NCBI RefSeq assembly: GCF_004570975.1
Contig: NZ_SPPC01000003.1
Coordinates: 1 to 64,000, forward strand
Direction: 5' to 3'
Source of the DNA: Barnesiella sp. WM24
GTDB taxonomy: Bacteria; Bacteroidota; Bacteroidia; Bacteroidales; Muribaculaceae
Length of the DNA stretch: 64,000 nucleotides
Made by a program: the position numbers and the translations under genes. A model generated the notes under the pieces. It worked only from the letters and a program-made list of their open reading frames with translations. It searched no databases and had not been told where the DNA came from. Below, piece after piece: positions 17,026-25,849 of this stretch (within the stretch, counting starts at the first letter, position 1; each line of letters opens with the position of its first letter).

Positions 17026-17867
17026 TCATTTTCTTCTCCCTCCTGGAGCTGCATCAGTTCATCCTTCATGTTATTGCGGATAACCCTGACTGTGCTAAGG
17101 GTGGTAAAGTCAGTGAATAGTTTTATTCGCAGCGCATAGAAATTGTCGTCATGCTCCTTTTCGTGGCTTATGATGGTGCCCACCGGGATCCCTTCCGGAA
17201 ATACGGCAGAGTATCCGCTGGTCACTATTGTGTCGCCTTTCTTGAACTTTTCGTGGCGCGGCATCTCTTCAAGAATTGCCTCATGGGGACTCTTGCCGTC
17301 CCACACGAGGGAGCCGAAATATTCTCTGCCTTTGACCTTGCAGGAAAGGCGCATCTTCGGATTCAGCAACGAGATTATGCGCGCCGAGTGGTCGCCTACA
17401 ACATTTATTATGCCTACGACTCCATTCTGGTCCACCACGCCCATTTCAGGCTTAATCGAGTCAAGACGCCCTTTCTCTATGGTTATGTAGTTGTTGGCTC
17501 TCGATACGCTGTTGCTTATTACGTGGGCTATGATGAAGTCAAACTGTACGAGCGACGAGTCGCGGGAGAGCGAGTCGGCTATTGCCTCTTCCCGGTAACG
17601 TGCAAGCTCCTTGTTCAGACAGATTACTTCTGATTCAAGACTTGCGTTACGTCGCTGGAGGTCCTCGTTGATGTCGTGCAGGTGAAAATATGAAGTCACC
17701 ATGCTTGAGGTCTTGAATACAAGCGAGCTTACCTTATTTGCCGACGTAAGGTAGATATAGTGCTGATAAGGATTGCCGTTAAAGAGCAGCATGCAACTTA
17801 TAATCACGTATATGATGAATATAAACCACTTGCTGTACTTTAGAAAAAAATCAAGCAGATTGCGCAT
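17022..17867 (-). CDS. mreC: Rod-shape-determining protein MreC
   Basis: MreC is a periplasmic scaffold that activates PBP2. It has one N-terminal transmembrane helix (residues about 12-30), a coiled-coil (about 65-95, NEDLQRRNASLESEVICLNK), then the beta-barrel domain with VISNSVSRANNYITIEKG, MGVVDQNGVVGIINVVGDHSARI and GDTIVTSGYSAVFPEGIPVG, all family signatures. Length 281 is typical. It overlaps mreD by 4 bp. The 121 bp between it and mreB holds a palindromic repeat. Confidence 0.95.
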   Translation of the reverse strand: MRNLLDFFLKYSKWFIFIIYVIISCMLLFNGNPYQHYIYLTSANKVSSLVFKTSSMVTSYFHLHDINEDLQRRNASLESEVICLNKELARYREEAIADSLSRDSSLVQFDFIIAHVISNSVSRANNYITIEKGRLDSIKPEMGVVDQNGVVGIINVVGDHSARIISLLNPKMRLSCKVKGREYFGSLVWDGKSPHEAILEEMPRHEKFKKGDTIVTSGYSAVFPEGIPVGTIISHEKEHDDNFYALRIKLFTDFTTLSTVRVIRNNMKDELMQLQEGEEND

Positions 17868-17900
17868 CGATTACCGTTTATGGGTGGTGACTATGTGAAC

Positions 17901-17953
17901 GTAAGGACACACCCTATGGTGTGTCCCTACATCAGGGCGCTAATCACGCCCTG
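17901..17953. repeat. Tandem palindromes between mreB and mreC
   Basis: GGACACACC (17905-17913) and GGTGTGTCC (17918-17926) form a perfect 9-bp stem around CTAT, extended by GTA/TAC after one mismatch. Immediately after, CAGGGCG (17933-17939) pairs with CGCCCTG (17947-17953). Both hairpins lack a T-run. The structure looks like a REP/MITE-like dispersed intergenic element rather than a terminator. Confidence 0.6.
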
Positions 17954-17988
17954 TAGAAATCTCGGTAAATGACATAAGTCAGGATTGT

Positions 17989-19008
17989 TTACCGTATGAG
18001 GAATTTGAACTTGTTTATATTCTTCAGGGCGACTCCCGTACCGCGTGCCACTGCAAGAAGGGGATCTTCGGCGATATGGAACGGAATGCCGATTTTGTCA
18101 ACGAGACGCTTGTCAAGACCGCGCAGCAACGCGCCGCCTCCGGCAAGCCAGATGCCGTTGCGTACAATGTCGGCATACAATTCGGGCGGTGTCTGCTCGA
18201 GGGCGCTTAACACAGCCGCCTCGATTTTTGATATCGATTTTTCGATACAATGAGAAATCTCCTGATAGCTTACCGGAACTTCCATAGGCAGTGCGGTCAT
18301 GTGGTTGGGACCGTGTACGATATAGTCTTCCGGCGGGTTTTCAAGTTCGGTAAGGGCTGAGCCTACATTCATTTTGATCAGTTCGGCAGTGCGTTCGCCT
18401 ACTTTGATATTGTGGGCGCGGCGCATGTGTTGCTGGATGTCATCGGTAAGGTCATCGCCTGCAATCTGGATGCTTTTGTTACTTACGATGCCTCCCAGCG
18501 AGATTACCGCGATTTCAGAGCTACCGCCGCCTATGTCGACAATCATGTTTCCTTCCGGAGCCTGGACGTCAAGACCTATTCCAAGCGCTGCAGCCATAGG
18601 CTCGTAAATCATGTATACGTCACGTCCGCCGGCGTGTTCCGACGAGTCTCTTACGGCACGTATCTCTACTTCTGTCGAGCCTGACGGGATGCCGACCACC
18701 ATGCGTAGCGAGGGTGAAAACCAGTTGCTCTTGGTGCTTACTTTCTTGATTAGTCCGCGTATCATGAGTTCCGCCGCGTTAAAGTCGGCGATCACTCCCT
18801 TGCGGAGCGGGCGTACGGTACGGATGCCTTCCGGCTCTTTTCCCTGCATCTGCTGTGCCTCGGTGCCGACAGCGATAAGCTTGCCGGTTTTTGTGTCAAG
18901 TGCCACTATTGACGGTTCGTCAATCACAATCTTATCATTGTGGATGATGATGGTGTTTGCCGTTCCGAGGTCAATGGCTATTTCTTTGGTAAACGAGAAA
19001 AGTCCCAT
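17989..19008 (-). CDS. mreB: Rod-shape-determining actin homologue MreB
   Basis: MreB forms membrane-bound filaments that organise the elongasome. The actin-fold phosphate loops are visible: AIDLGTANTII near the N-terminus, MIVDIGGGSSEIAVISLGGI in the middle and GIWLAGGGALLRGLDK near the C-terminus. The protein has 339 residues, the usual length. It is the first of the shape genes and lies 27 bp after purH on the same strand, an arrangement seen in other Bacteroidales. Confidence 0.97.
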   Translation of the reverse strand: MGLFSFTKEIAIDLGTANTIIIHNDKIVIDEPSIVALDTKTGKLIAVGTEAQQMQGKEPEGIRTVRPLRKGVIADFNAAELMIRGLIKKVSTKSNWFSPSLRMVVGIPSGSTEVEIRAVRDSSEHAGGRDVYMIYEPMAAALGIGLDVQAPEGNMIVDIGGGSSEIAVISLGGIVSNKSIQIAGDDLTDDIQQHMRRAHNIKVGERTAELIKMNVGSALTELENPPEDYIVHGPNHMTALPMEVPVSYQEISHCIEKSISKIEAAVLSALEQTPPELYADIVRNGIWLAGGGALLRGLDKRLVDKIGIPFHIAEDPLLAVARGTGVALKNINKFKFLIR

Positions 19009-19035
19009 TTTTTAATTTCTGAATATTGATGTTAA

Positions 19036-20562
19036 TTAGTGCTTGAAGTGGCGTATGCCGGTCATTACCATAGCTATGCCGTTCTTGTTGCAGTATTCGA
19101 CAGTCTCGTTGTCGCGGATTGAGCCGCCGGGCTGGATTACTGCGTTTATTCCTTCGTTGTGGGCGATTTCAACGCAGTCGGCAAAGGGGAAGAACGCGTC
19201 TGATGCCATAACTGCGCCGTTAAGGTCAAATCCGAATGACTTCGCCTTTTCGATTGCATGTTTCAGAGCGTCTACTCGTGAAGTCTGTCCTACGCCGCTT
19301 GCATATAACTGTTCGCCTTTTGCAAGCACGATTGCGTTGCTCTTTGAATTTTTCACAATCTTGTTGGCAAAGAGCAGGTCCTTTACCTGTTCGGGGGTTA
19401 CCGCAAGGTCGGTAGCCTGTTTAAGGTCGTCGGCAACTTCAATCTTGAGGTCGCGTTCCTGTCCAAGCGCACCGTTAAGGCAAGAGCGGAACTGCATCTT
19501 CTCTGTAATCGGGGCTTTCTGAACGAGGATTATGCGGTTTTTCTTTTGCTTGAGGATTTCAAGTGCATCGTCGTCATAGGCGGGGGCTATGATTACCTCA
19601 AAGAAAATCTTGTTGATTTCTTCAGCTGCTTTCGCGTCAACTGTACCGTTGGTGATAAGCACTCCGCCAAATGCCGATACCGGGTCGCCGGCGAGAGCGT
19701 CGGCCCACGCCTCGGCGATAGTGGGGCGGGTGGCAAGACCACACGCGTTGTTGTGTTTCAGCACAGCGAAAGTGGGGTCGCTGAACTCTGAAATCAGAGT
19801 GACTGCAGCATCGATGTCAAGCAGGTTGTTGTAAGAGATTTCTTTGCCGTGAAGCTGAGTGAAGATTTTGTCGAAGTCGCCGAAGAAATAACCCTTCTGG
19901 TGGGGATTTTCTCCATAACGCATCGTCTTTGCTCCGTCGATAGCGACGCGGAGAGCCGACGGACCTTCCTCCTGATCAAAGTAATTGAAGATAGAGCTGT
20001 CGTAGCCGGAGCTTACAGCGAAAGCCTCTTTTGCAAACCAGCGGCGCTCGCTCAATGACGATTGTGCGCCATTGTTGCGCAGAAGCTCTGCGAGGGGTGA
20101 ATACTGGTCTTTTGAAGCGACGATGATAACGTCGTTATAGTTTTTGGCTGCAGCGCGTATAAGCGAGATGCCGCCTATGTCAATCTTTTCTATGATGTCT
20201 TCATGAGAAGCACCTGAAGCAACTGTGTCGACAAACGGATACAGGTCGACAATCACGAGGTCGATTTCAGGTATTTCGTATTGTTTTATCTGTGACTGGT
20301 CTCCTTCGTGGTCGCGACGGTTGAGTATGCCGCCAAACACTTTGGGGTGGAGTGTCTTTACGCGGCCGCCAAGTATTGAGGGGTATCCGGTGAGGTCTTC
20401 TACGAGGGCACACGGATAGCCAAGGCTCTCGATAAATGATTGTGTACCACCTGTTGACAGGAACTGTACGCCTTCTTTATTTAATAACGCGAGTATTTCA
20501 TCTAAGCCGTCTTTGTGATAAACGGAGACCAGTGCGGTCTTGATCTTTTTAATGTCAGACAT
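19036..20562 (-). CDS. purH: Bifunctional AICAR formyltransferase/IMP cyclohydrolase
   Basis: PurH catalyses the last two steps of IMP synthesis. The N-terminal cyclohydrolase (MGS-like) domain starts KTALVSVYHKDGLDEILALL and contains GGTQSFIE and ALVEDLTGYPSILGGRVKTL. The C-terminal transformylase domain has MRYGENPHQKGYF, LKHNNACGLA, and ends SDAFFPFADCVEIAHNEGIN with PGGSIRD. The length (508 aa) is complete. Confidence 0.97.
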   Translation of the reverse strand: MSDIKKIKTALVSVYHKDGLDEILALLNKEGVQFLSTGGTQSFIESLGYPCALVEDLTGYPSILGGRVKTLHPKVFGGILNRRDHEGDQSQIKQYEIPEIDLVIVDLYPFVDTVASGASHEDIIEKIDIGGISLIRAAAKNYNDVIIVASKDQYSPLAELLRNNGAQSSLSERRWFAKEAFAVSSGYDSSIFNYFDQEEGPSALRVAIDGAKTMRYGENPHQKGYFFGDFDKIFTQLHGKEISYNNLLDIDAAVTLISEFSDPTFAVLKHNNACGLATRPTIAEAWADALAGDPVSAFGGVLITNGTVDAKAAEEINKIFFEVIIAPAYDDDALEILKQKKNRIILVQKAPITEKMQFRSCLNGALGQERDLKIEVADDLKQATDLAVTPEQVKDLLFANKIVKNSKSNAIVLAKGEQLYASGVGQTSRVDALKHAIEKAKSFGFDLNGAVMASDAFFPFADCVEIAHNEGINAVIQPGGSIRDNETVEYCNKNGIAMVMTGIRHFKH

Positions 20563-20592
20563 TCTCTTATTCTTTATTTTGCGGTTCAGGAT

Positions 20593-20601
20593 GCAAAATT
20601 A
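20593..20601 (-). promoter_or_regulatory. Putative purH -7 box
   Basis: On the minus strand TAATTTTGC fits TAnnTTTGC and lies about 30 nt upstream of the purH ATG. No clear -33 TTTG was seen. Confidence 0.5.
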
Positions 20602-20666
20602 TTAAAAATCCGCGTAATCACCTATCTTATTACATTTTTATTTACAAAATATTCACAATAATTCCT

Positions 20667-22235
20667 CTATTGTATTTTTTGCAGCTGCGAGGCGAGTGCT
20701 TCTGCACACCTTTCTCCGTCTATTGCTGCTGACACTATTCCCCCTGCGTAGCCTGCTCCTTCTCCACATGGATATATGCCGCTGACGCATGTGTGTGACA
20801 ATGTTTCGGGATTACGGGTTATTCTTACCGGAGATGAAGTGCGTGTCTCACATCCTATAAGTACAGCCTCGTTGGTAAGAAACCCTTTGGCTTTCTTGCC
20901 AAACTCAATGAACCCTTTTTGTAGACGCGACGCAATCTCTCTCGGCAACAGCATGTCGATTCTTGCAGGATGTATGCCTGGTGCATAGGATGTGGTGGGG
21001 AGGTCTTTTGACCTTCGGCTTTCGGTGAAGTCAATCATGCGCTGGGCGGGGGCATTGTGGGTATGGTCGGCGTCGTCATAAAACCGTGCCTCGATCTCTT
21101 CCTGATATTTCATCATTTTAAGCGGGTCATCGGGGGTTTCAGTTTTGACATCATCAGGGAGCACCTCCACGACCATGCCGGAGTTGGCCCATCTTGTACC
21201 GCGTGACGACGGTGACATGCCGTTGACTACAAGCTGTCCCGGTCCGCTCGCCGCCGGAATTATAAATCCTCCCGGACACATGCAGAACGAGTAGACTCCA
21301 CGGTCATTTACGCGGGTCAGCATCGAGTATTCAGCCGCCGGCAGATACCTGCCTCTGCCTTCCGGTGAGTGATACTGGATTCTGTCGATAAGCGACTGAG
21401 GGTGTTCGAGCCTTACTCCTACCGCGATGCCTTTTGGCTCAAGGCTTATGCCGTGGTTTAGCAGCATTTCGTAGGTGTCACGCGCCGAGTGACCTGTAGC
21501 GAGTATCACAGGTCCGGTAAACTCTTTTCCGTCAGCTGTCACAGCGCCGGTCACTGTGTCGGCATTGACAATCAGTCCGGTCACCCTGCGGTTGAAATGC
21601 ACCTCACCTCCATATCGGATAATCGTCAGTCGCATAGCCTTGATTACTTCCGGCAACCGGTCAGTGCCTATGTGGGGATGGGCATCAATCAAAATGTCTT
21701 CAGAGGCGCCATGACGGTAGAGTGTGTTAAGGATGCGGTCAATCGAACCTCTTTTTTTACTGCGTGTATATAGCTTTCCGTCGGAGTAGGCACCCGCGCC
21801 GCCTTCTCCGAAGCAATAGTTGGAATCCGGGTCGACACGGTTTTCCCTGGCGATAGCCGCCATGTCTTTGCGCCGGCTGTCGACATCTTTTCCGCGCTCA
21901 AGTATTATCGGTTTTATGCCAAGCTCAATCAGCCTTAGCGCTGCAAATAGTCCGGCGGGACCCGCTCCTATTATAATAGCCTGCGGGGCATTGCTCACAT
22001 CTTTATATTCGGGAGTTATGTCGGCTCCCGGCTCCGGCAGGCGCTCCCCTGTCGCAATCCTCAGGGTGATGTTGACCATCACCCGGCGCTGTCGAGCGTC
22101 GATTGAGCGCTTTATGATGCGTGATTCTGTAATCTGCTTGCTGTCACATCCCGTCTGTTTTGCGGCGATTTTGTTTAGTGAGGCTAAATCCGATGCCTCT
22201 TTGGGTGTCACCCTCAGTTGAATATCTGTTATCAT
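20667..22235 (-). CDS. FAD-dependent dehydrogenase (COG2509-like)
   Basis: The 522-residue protein has a short N-terminal domain (about 1-80) with RRVMVNITLRI, then a Rossmann FAD-binding motif IIIGAGPAGLFAALRLIELG near residue 88. Further blocks FGEGGAGAYSDGKLYTR, PHIGTDRLPEVI, FCMCPGG and GEGAGYAGGIVSAAIDG are those of the uncharacterised NAD(FAD)-utilising dehydrogenase family common in Bacteroidetes and Clostridia. It is soluble and its substrate is not known. It follows the MATE transporter gene by 7 bp and may share its promoter. Confidence 0.85.
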   Translation of the reverse strand: MITDIQLRVTPKEASDLASLNKIAAKQTGCDSKQITESRIIKRSIDARQRRVMVNITLRIATGERLPEPGADITPEYKDVSNAPQAIIIGAGPAGLFAALRLIELGIKPIILERGKDVDSRRKDMAAIARENRVDPDSNYCFGEGGAGAYSDGKLYTRSKKRGSIDRILNTLYRHGASEDILIDAHPHIGTDRLPEVIKAMRLTIIRYGGEVHFNRRVTGLIVNADTVTGAVTADGKEFTGPVILATGHSARDTYEMLLNHGISLEPKGIAVGVRLEHPQSLIDRIQYHSPEGRGRYLPAAEYSMLTRVNDRGVYSFCMCPGGFIIPAASGPGQLVVNGMSPSSRGTRWANSGMVVEVLPDDVKTETPDDPLKMMKYQEEIEARFYDDADHTHNAPAQRMIDFTESRRSKDLPTTSYAPGIHPARIDMLLPREIASRLQKGFIEFGKKAKGFLTNEAVLIGCETRTSSPVRITRNPETLSHTCVSGIYPCGEGAGYAGGIVSAAIDGERCAEALASQLQKIQ

Positions 22236-22242
22236 TATAATT

Positions 22243-23631
22243 TCAGGGGGTTTGGTTGATTGGTCTTATGTCGGCAAATCTCTTGTTCAGCCGACGTATC
22301 ATTATTATTAATGTGACTACCGCTACAATGAAGGCGATAAGGTCGGAACCTGTCATGCTTGCCCACACTCCGTCGGTGCCGAAGTATCGCGGCAGAATGA
22401 TGAGAAACGGTATTAAAAATAATAATTGTCGGGTAAGCGACAGGAATATTGAGATCTGGGGCTTGCCGATTGACTGGAAGAAATTCTGGATTACAATCTG
22501 ACAACCTACTACCGGATAGCATATGAAATAGATGCGGAATCCGTTGCGGGCGATGTCAATGAGAGTCTCGTCGGTGGTAAACAGAGAGCTGATTGTGTCG
22601 GGAAAAGATTCGGTCAATATGAATCCGAGCGTGGTGATTGACACTCCGGCTACAATTCCTATTTTCAGTGTGCGCTTCACGCGGTCCCATTTGTTGGCTC
22701 CGTAATTGAATCCAAGTATCGGTTGCATGCCTTGCGTGACTCCAAACACGACCATCACAAAAAACATTGTCGTGCGGTTGACGATTCCATATGCGCCGAC
22801 AGCGAGATTGCCGTCGCCCTGCGCGTAATCAAGCAAAGCCTTGTTGATGAAGACGACCACGACACACGCACACACATTCATCAGGAATGGTGACAGTCCG
22901 ATAGAATATATGCGCATGATTATCGAGGGTGTAAACCATCGGTTGTCACGCTTGAAGTGGATGAAGCTGCTTTTTGAAAAGAAGTGGATGAGTACCCAGA
23001 CAAAGGCTGCAAACTGTCCGCATATGGTCGCAAGCGCCGCTCCGGCTATTCCCCATTTAAAGGTGAATATAAACAACGGTGCAAGCACGACATTGACGGC
23101 AACAGAAAGCAGAGCTGAAATCATCGCTTTTTTGGGGTAGCCGGTGGCTCGCATCAGGTTGTTCAGCCCGATGAATACATAGGATATAGGCGTCCCGTAA
23201 AGGATTATTGTCATAAATTCCCGAGCATACTTTATCGTCTCTTTTGTCGCACCGAAAAAGTAAAGTATGTCATCAAGAAAGAGTAGGGTAAGCCCTCCGA
23301 ACACGACGGAGTGAATGAGACAAAGCACCATCACGTTGTTGACCACGTCGGTGGCGCGTGATTCATTTTTCTGACCGATGAAAATGGAGCTTATCGTGGC
23401 TCCGCCCATTGCAATTAGCGTACAAAACGCTACGACAAGATTCATCAGCGGAAAGGTGATTGCAAGTCCTGAAATTGCCATCGGTCCCACGCCTCTGCCT
23501 ATGAATATGCTGTCGACTATATTGTATAGCGAAGTGGCGACACTTGCTATGATAGCGGGCACGGAATATTGGACCAGTAGTTTGCTTACCGATTCCGTGC
23601 CGAGGGTGAGTGGACTGTCTGTTTTTGCCAT
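22243..23631 (-). CDS. MATE-family multidrug/Na+ efflux transporter
   Basis: This integral membrane protein (462 aa) has about twelve hydrophobic segments. The N-terminal half has SVPAIIASVATSLYNIVDSI followed by FIGRGVGPMAISGLAI, a strong MATE (NorM/DinF) signature. The middle contains QGMQPILGFNYGANKWDRVK, the signature of the second half. It should export cationic compounds using Na+ or H+ gradients; the substrate is unknown. Confidence 0.94.
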   Translation of the reverse strand: MAKTDSPLTLGTESVSKLLVQYSVPAIIASVATSLYNIVDSIFIGRGVGPMAISGLAITFPLMNLVVAFCTLIAMGGATISSIFIGQKNESRATDVVNNVMVLCLIHSVVFGGLTLLFLDDILYFFGATKETIKYAREFMTIILYGTPISYVFIGLNNLMRATGYPKKAMISALLSVAVNVVLAPLFIFTFKWGIAGAALATICGQFAAFVWVLIHFFSKSSFIHFKRDNRWFTPSIIMRIYSIGLSPFLMNVCACVVVVFINKALLDYAQGDGNLAVGAYGIVNRTTMFFVMVVFGVTQGMQPILGFNYGANKWDRVKRTLKIGIVAGVSITTLGFILTESFPDTISSLFTTDETLIDIARNGFRIYFICYPVVGCQIVIQNFFQSIGKPQISIFLSLTRQLLFLIPFLIILPRYFGTDGVWASMTGSDLIAFIVAVVTLIIMIRRLNKRFADIRPINQTP

Positions 23632-23648
23632 ATTACAATTCTATTTTA

Positions 23649-23656
23649 CAAAATTA
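23649..23656 (-). promoter_or_regulatory. -7 box for the MATE gene
   Basis: TAATTTTG on the minus strand, 17 nt before the MATE start codon. Confidence 0.5.
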
Positions 23657-23800
23657 ACAGCTAATTATGCAATATTGAGACTGAAACAATGTAAATTTGC
23701 TGAAATTTTAATTTTTTTAATACGCGGCTTGCGGATGTCAGCGGTTATGTGACGATGTGATATTTGCAGGCAATTTTTAACCTATTGATGAAAATTACTT

Positions 23801-24454
23801 ATGGCAAAGACCGGAGTTTTATTTGACCTTGACGGTGTACTCATAGACAGTGAGCGCATTTATAGCGGTTTTTATGATAACCTTGGCGAATTGTATAATA
23901 TTGAGGAAGAGAATTTCTCTATGGCGATAAAAGGGTCTACGATTGAGCAGATCCTGAGTAAATATTTCCCGTCGCCCGAGGCAAGCGCCGATGTGTTGCG
24001 ACGCATTAATGAGTTTGAGTCAGACATGGAGTACCCGATATGTGATGGCGTCCTTGATTTTCTTGCCGAGCTGAAGTCGAGAGGCATACCGATGGCTATC
24101 GTTACAAGTTCAAGCGACAATAAGATGGTTAAGCTTTGGAGCCAGCATGGCGACTTGAAAAAGTATTTTGACACCATAGTCACCGGCAGTGATATATCCA
24201 GGTCAAAGCCTGATCCCGAGGGCTATCTTCTTGCTGCGGAGAGAATCGGTTGTAAGCCGGAAGACTGCTATGTGTTTGAAGACTCGATTTCAGGCCTTGC
24301 CGCCGGCATGGCTGCCGGAAGTGTGGTGATAGGGCTTGCAACGACTCTGCCCGCCGAGAGATTACAAGGAAAAGCCCACAAACTGATTGACGGGTTTGCA
24401 GGCTTTTCGGTTGATGAGATGTTGTCGGTAAGTCGCGTCACTGACAAGCTTTAA
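23801..24454 (+). CDS. HAD-superfamily phosphatase/phosphoglucomutase-like
   Basis: The protein (217 aa) carries the HAD motifs FDLDGVLIDSE (nucleophile D9, acid/base D11), VTSSSDNKM (motif II Ser/Thr), K in RSKPDPEGY and VFEDSISGLAAGMAAG (motif IV). The alpha-helical cap between residues 15 and 85 is of the beta-phosphoglucomutase type. It probably dephosphorylates a sugar phosphate or related metabolite in the cytoplasm; specificity cannot be read. Its 3' end overlaps that of convergent nadC by 17 bp. Confidence 0.88.
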   Translation: MAKTGVLFDLDGVLIDSERIYSGFYDNLGELYNIEEENFSMAIKGSTIEQILSKYFPSPEASADVLRRINEFESDMEYPICDGVLDFLAELKSRGIPMAIVTSSSDNKMVKLWSQHGDLKKYFDTIVTGSDISRSKPDPEGYLLAAERIGCKPEDCYVFEDSISGLAAGMAAGSVVIGLATTLPAERLQGKAHKLIDGFAGFSVDEMLSVSRVTDKL

Positions 24455-25286
24455 AACTCATGTCAAGTCCCTTGACGGAGTGGGTCAGTGCGCCGACTGA
24501 TATGAAGTCGACACCACACTCGGCGTAGTCGCGCAGAGTGTCGTAGGTGATGCCGCCTGATGATTCGATTTCGGTCCGTCCATTTATAAGCTCGACGGCT
24601 TCTTTCGTGCGTTCCGGCGAGAAGTTGTCGAGCATTATGCGGTCAACGCCGGCCTCAAGCGCGCGATTTATCTCGTCGGTGTTTCTTACTTCCACCTCGA
24701 TTTTAAGGTCGCGACCGGTCTCTTTCAGATACTTTTTGGCGGCTGCGACAGCTTCTTTTATGCCTCCGGCAAAGTCGACATGGTTGTCCTTTATGAGAAT
24801 CATGTCAAAAAGTCCTATACGGTGATTGTGTCCTCCTCCGATTTTGACAGCCTCTTTCTCAAGCATTCTCATGCCGGGAGTTGTCTTTCTCGTGTCAAGC
24901 ACCTTTGTTTTAAGACCTTTCAGCCTGTCTTGATAACGGGCTGTGGTGGTGGCGATTCCGCTCATGCGCTGCATGATGTTGAGCATCACGCGTTCAGTCT
25001 GAAGCAGAGAGCGCACAGGCCCTTCAACGACAAAGGCTATGTCGCCCGGCTTTACATGAGAGCCGTCGTTGATAAACACTGTCATTTTCAATGACGGGTC
25101 AAACTTTTCAAAGACTTTGCAGGCGATTTCCACCCCGGCAAGTGTGCCTTCCTCCTTTACGATGAGTTGTTGTTTACCCATCTCGTCGGCGGGTATGGTG
25201 CTTAAAGTGGTGTGGTCGCCGTCACCGACATCCTCGGCAAAAGCAAGATCGAGCAGCTTGTCGATCAGTTCATCTCTTGTGTCCAT
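24438..25286 (-). CDS. nadC: Nicotinate-nucleotide pyrophosphorylase (carboxylating)
   Basis: NadC turns quinolinate and PRPP into nicotinate mononucleotide in NAD synthesis. The start MDTRDELIDKLLDLAFAEDV and then GDGDHTT is typical. AGVEIACKVF, TRKTTPGMRMLEKEAVKIGG, GLFDMILIKDNH and EVEVRN carry the quinolinate and PRPP-binding residues. I chose the ATG at 25286: it gives a normal 282-aa protein and lies 20 nt after a TAAATTTGC box. A longer frame upstream would run into the divergent rlmH. Confidence 0.96.
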   Translation of the reverse strand: MDTRDELIDKLLDLAFAEDVGDGDHTTLSTIPADEMGKQQLIVKEEGTLAGVEIACKVFEKFDPSLKMTVFINDGSHVKPGDIAFVVEGPVRSLLQTERVMLNIMQRMSGIATTTARYQDRLKGLKTKVLDTRKTTPGMRMLEKEAVKIGGGHNHRIGLFDMILIKDNHVDFAGGIKEAVAAAKKYLKETGRDLKIEVEVRNTDEINRALEAGVDRIMLDNFSPERTKEAVELINGRTEIESSGGITYDTLRDYAECGVDFISVGALTHSVKGLDMSFKACQ

Positions 25287-25305
25287 AATTAAATAGCTTT
25301 GTGGT

Positions 25306-25345
25306 GCAAATTTACTATTTTTAGATATTAAATCAGTAATTTTGC
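25306..25345. promoter_or_regulatory. Divergent -7 boxes for nadC and rlmH
   Basis: Minus-strand TAAATTTGC at 25314-25306 serves nadC. Plus-strand TAATTTTGC at 25337-25345 serves rlmH, 30 nt before its ATG. Both match the Bacteroidetes -7 consensus TAnnTTTGC exactly. Confidence 0.6.
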
Positions 25346-25375
25346 CGTTTAAAAAGTAAGTAACCCTCTTATAAG

Positions 25376-25849
25376 ATGAAGATAGAATTAATGGCAATCG
25401 GGCGCACATCTACCCGGTATCTGCAGGATGGCATTGATGTATATTTGAAGCGACTCTCTCATTATGTGCCGTTTGAGATTAAATGCCTTCCCGACGTAAA
25501 GACCTCCAGGTCGCTCACTGAAGAGCGGCAGAAAGAGATGGAAGGGGAGCAGTTTCTCGCCCAGTTGCAGCCGGGCGATTTCCTCGTCTTGCTTGATGAG
25601 CGCGGCAAGGAGATGACTTCGCGCGATTTTTCCGTCTATATCGACCGCAAGATGTCGAGTGTCCCCAAGAGGATGCTTTTTGTCATCGGAGGTCCTTACG
25701 GATTTTCCAAGGCTATGTATGAGCGTGCCGATGACAAGATTTCACTTTCAAAGATGACTTTTTCCCATGAGATGGTGAGGTTGTTTTTCACAGAGCAGCT
25801 TTATCGCGCTATGACGATACTCCGTGGCGAGCCTTACCATCATGACTGA
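25376..25849 (+). CDS. rlmH: 23S rRNA (pseudouridine-1915-N3)-methyltransferase RlmH
   Basis: This SPOUT-class enzyme methylates pseudouridine 1915 in helix 69 of 23S rRNA. The 157-residue protein has the trefoil-knot region VLLDERGKEMTSRDF and LFVIGGPYGFSKAMYERADD, and ends FFTEQLYRAMTILRGEPYHH then D, the conserved C-terminal tail. The stop overlaps the start of the NhaC gene by 8 bp. Confidence 0.97.
   Translation: MKIELMAIGRTSTRYLQDGIDVYLKRLSHYVPFEIKCLPDVKTSRSLTEERQKEMEGEQFLAQLQPGDFLVLLDERGKEMTSRDFSVYIDRKMSSVPKRMLFVIGGPYGFSKAMYERADDKISLSKMTFSHEMVRLFFTEQLYRAMTILRGEPYHHD

Noticed and set aside
25287-25409. Longer nadC frame starting at 25409
   Set aside because: The extra part overlaps divergent rlmH and lacks family sequence; ATG 25286 follows a good -7 box.
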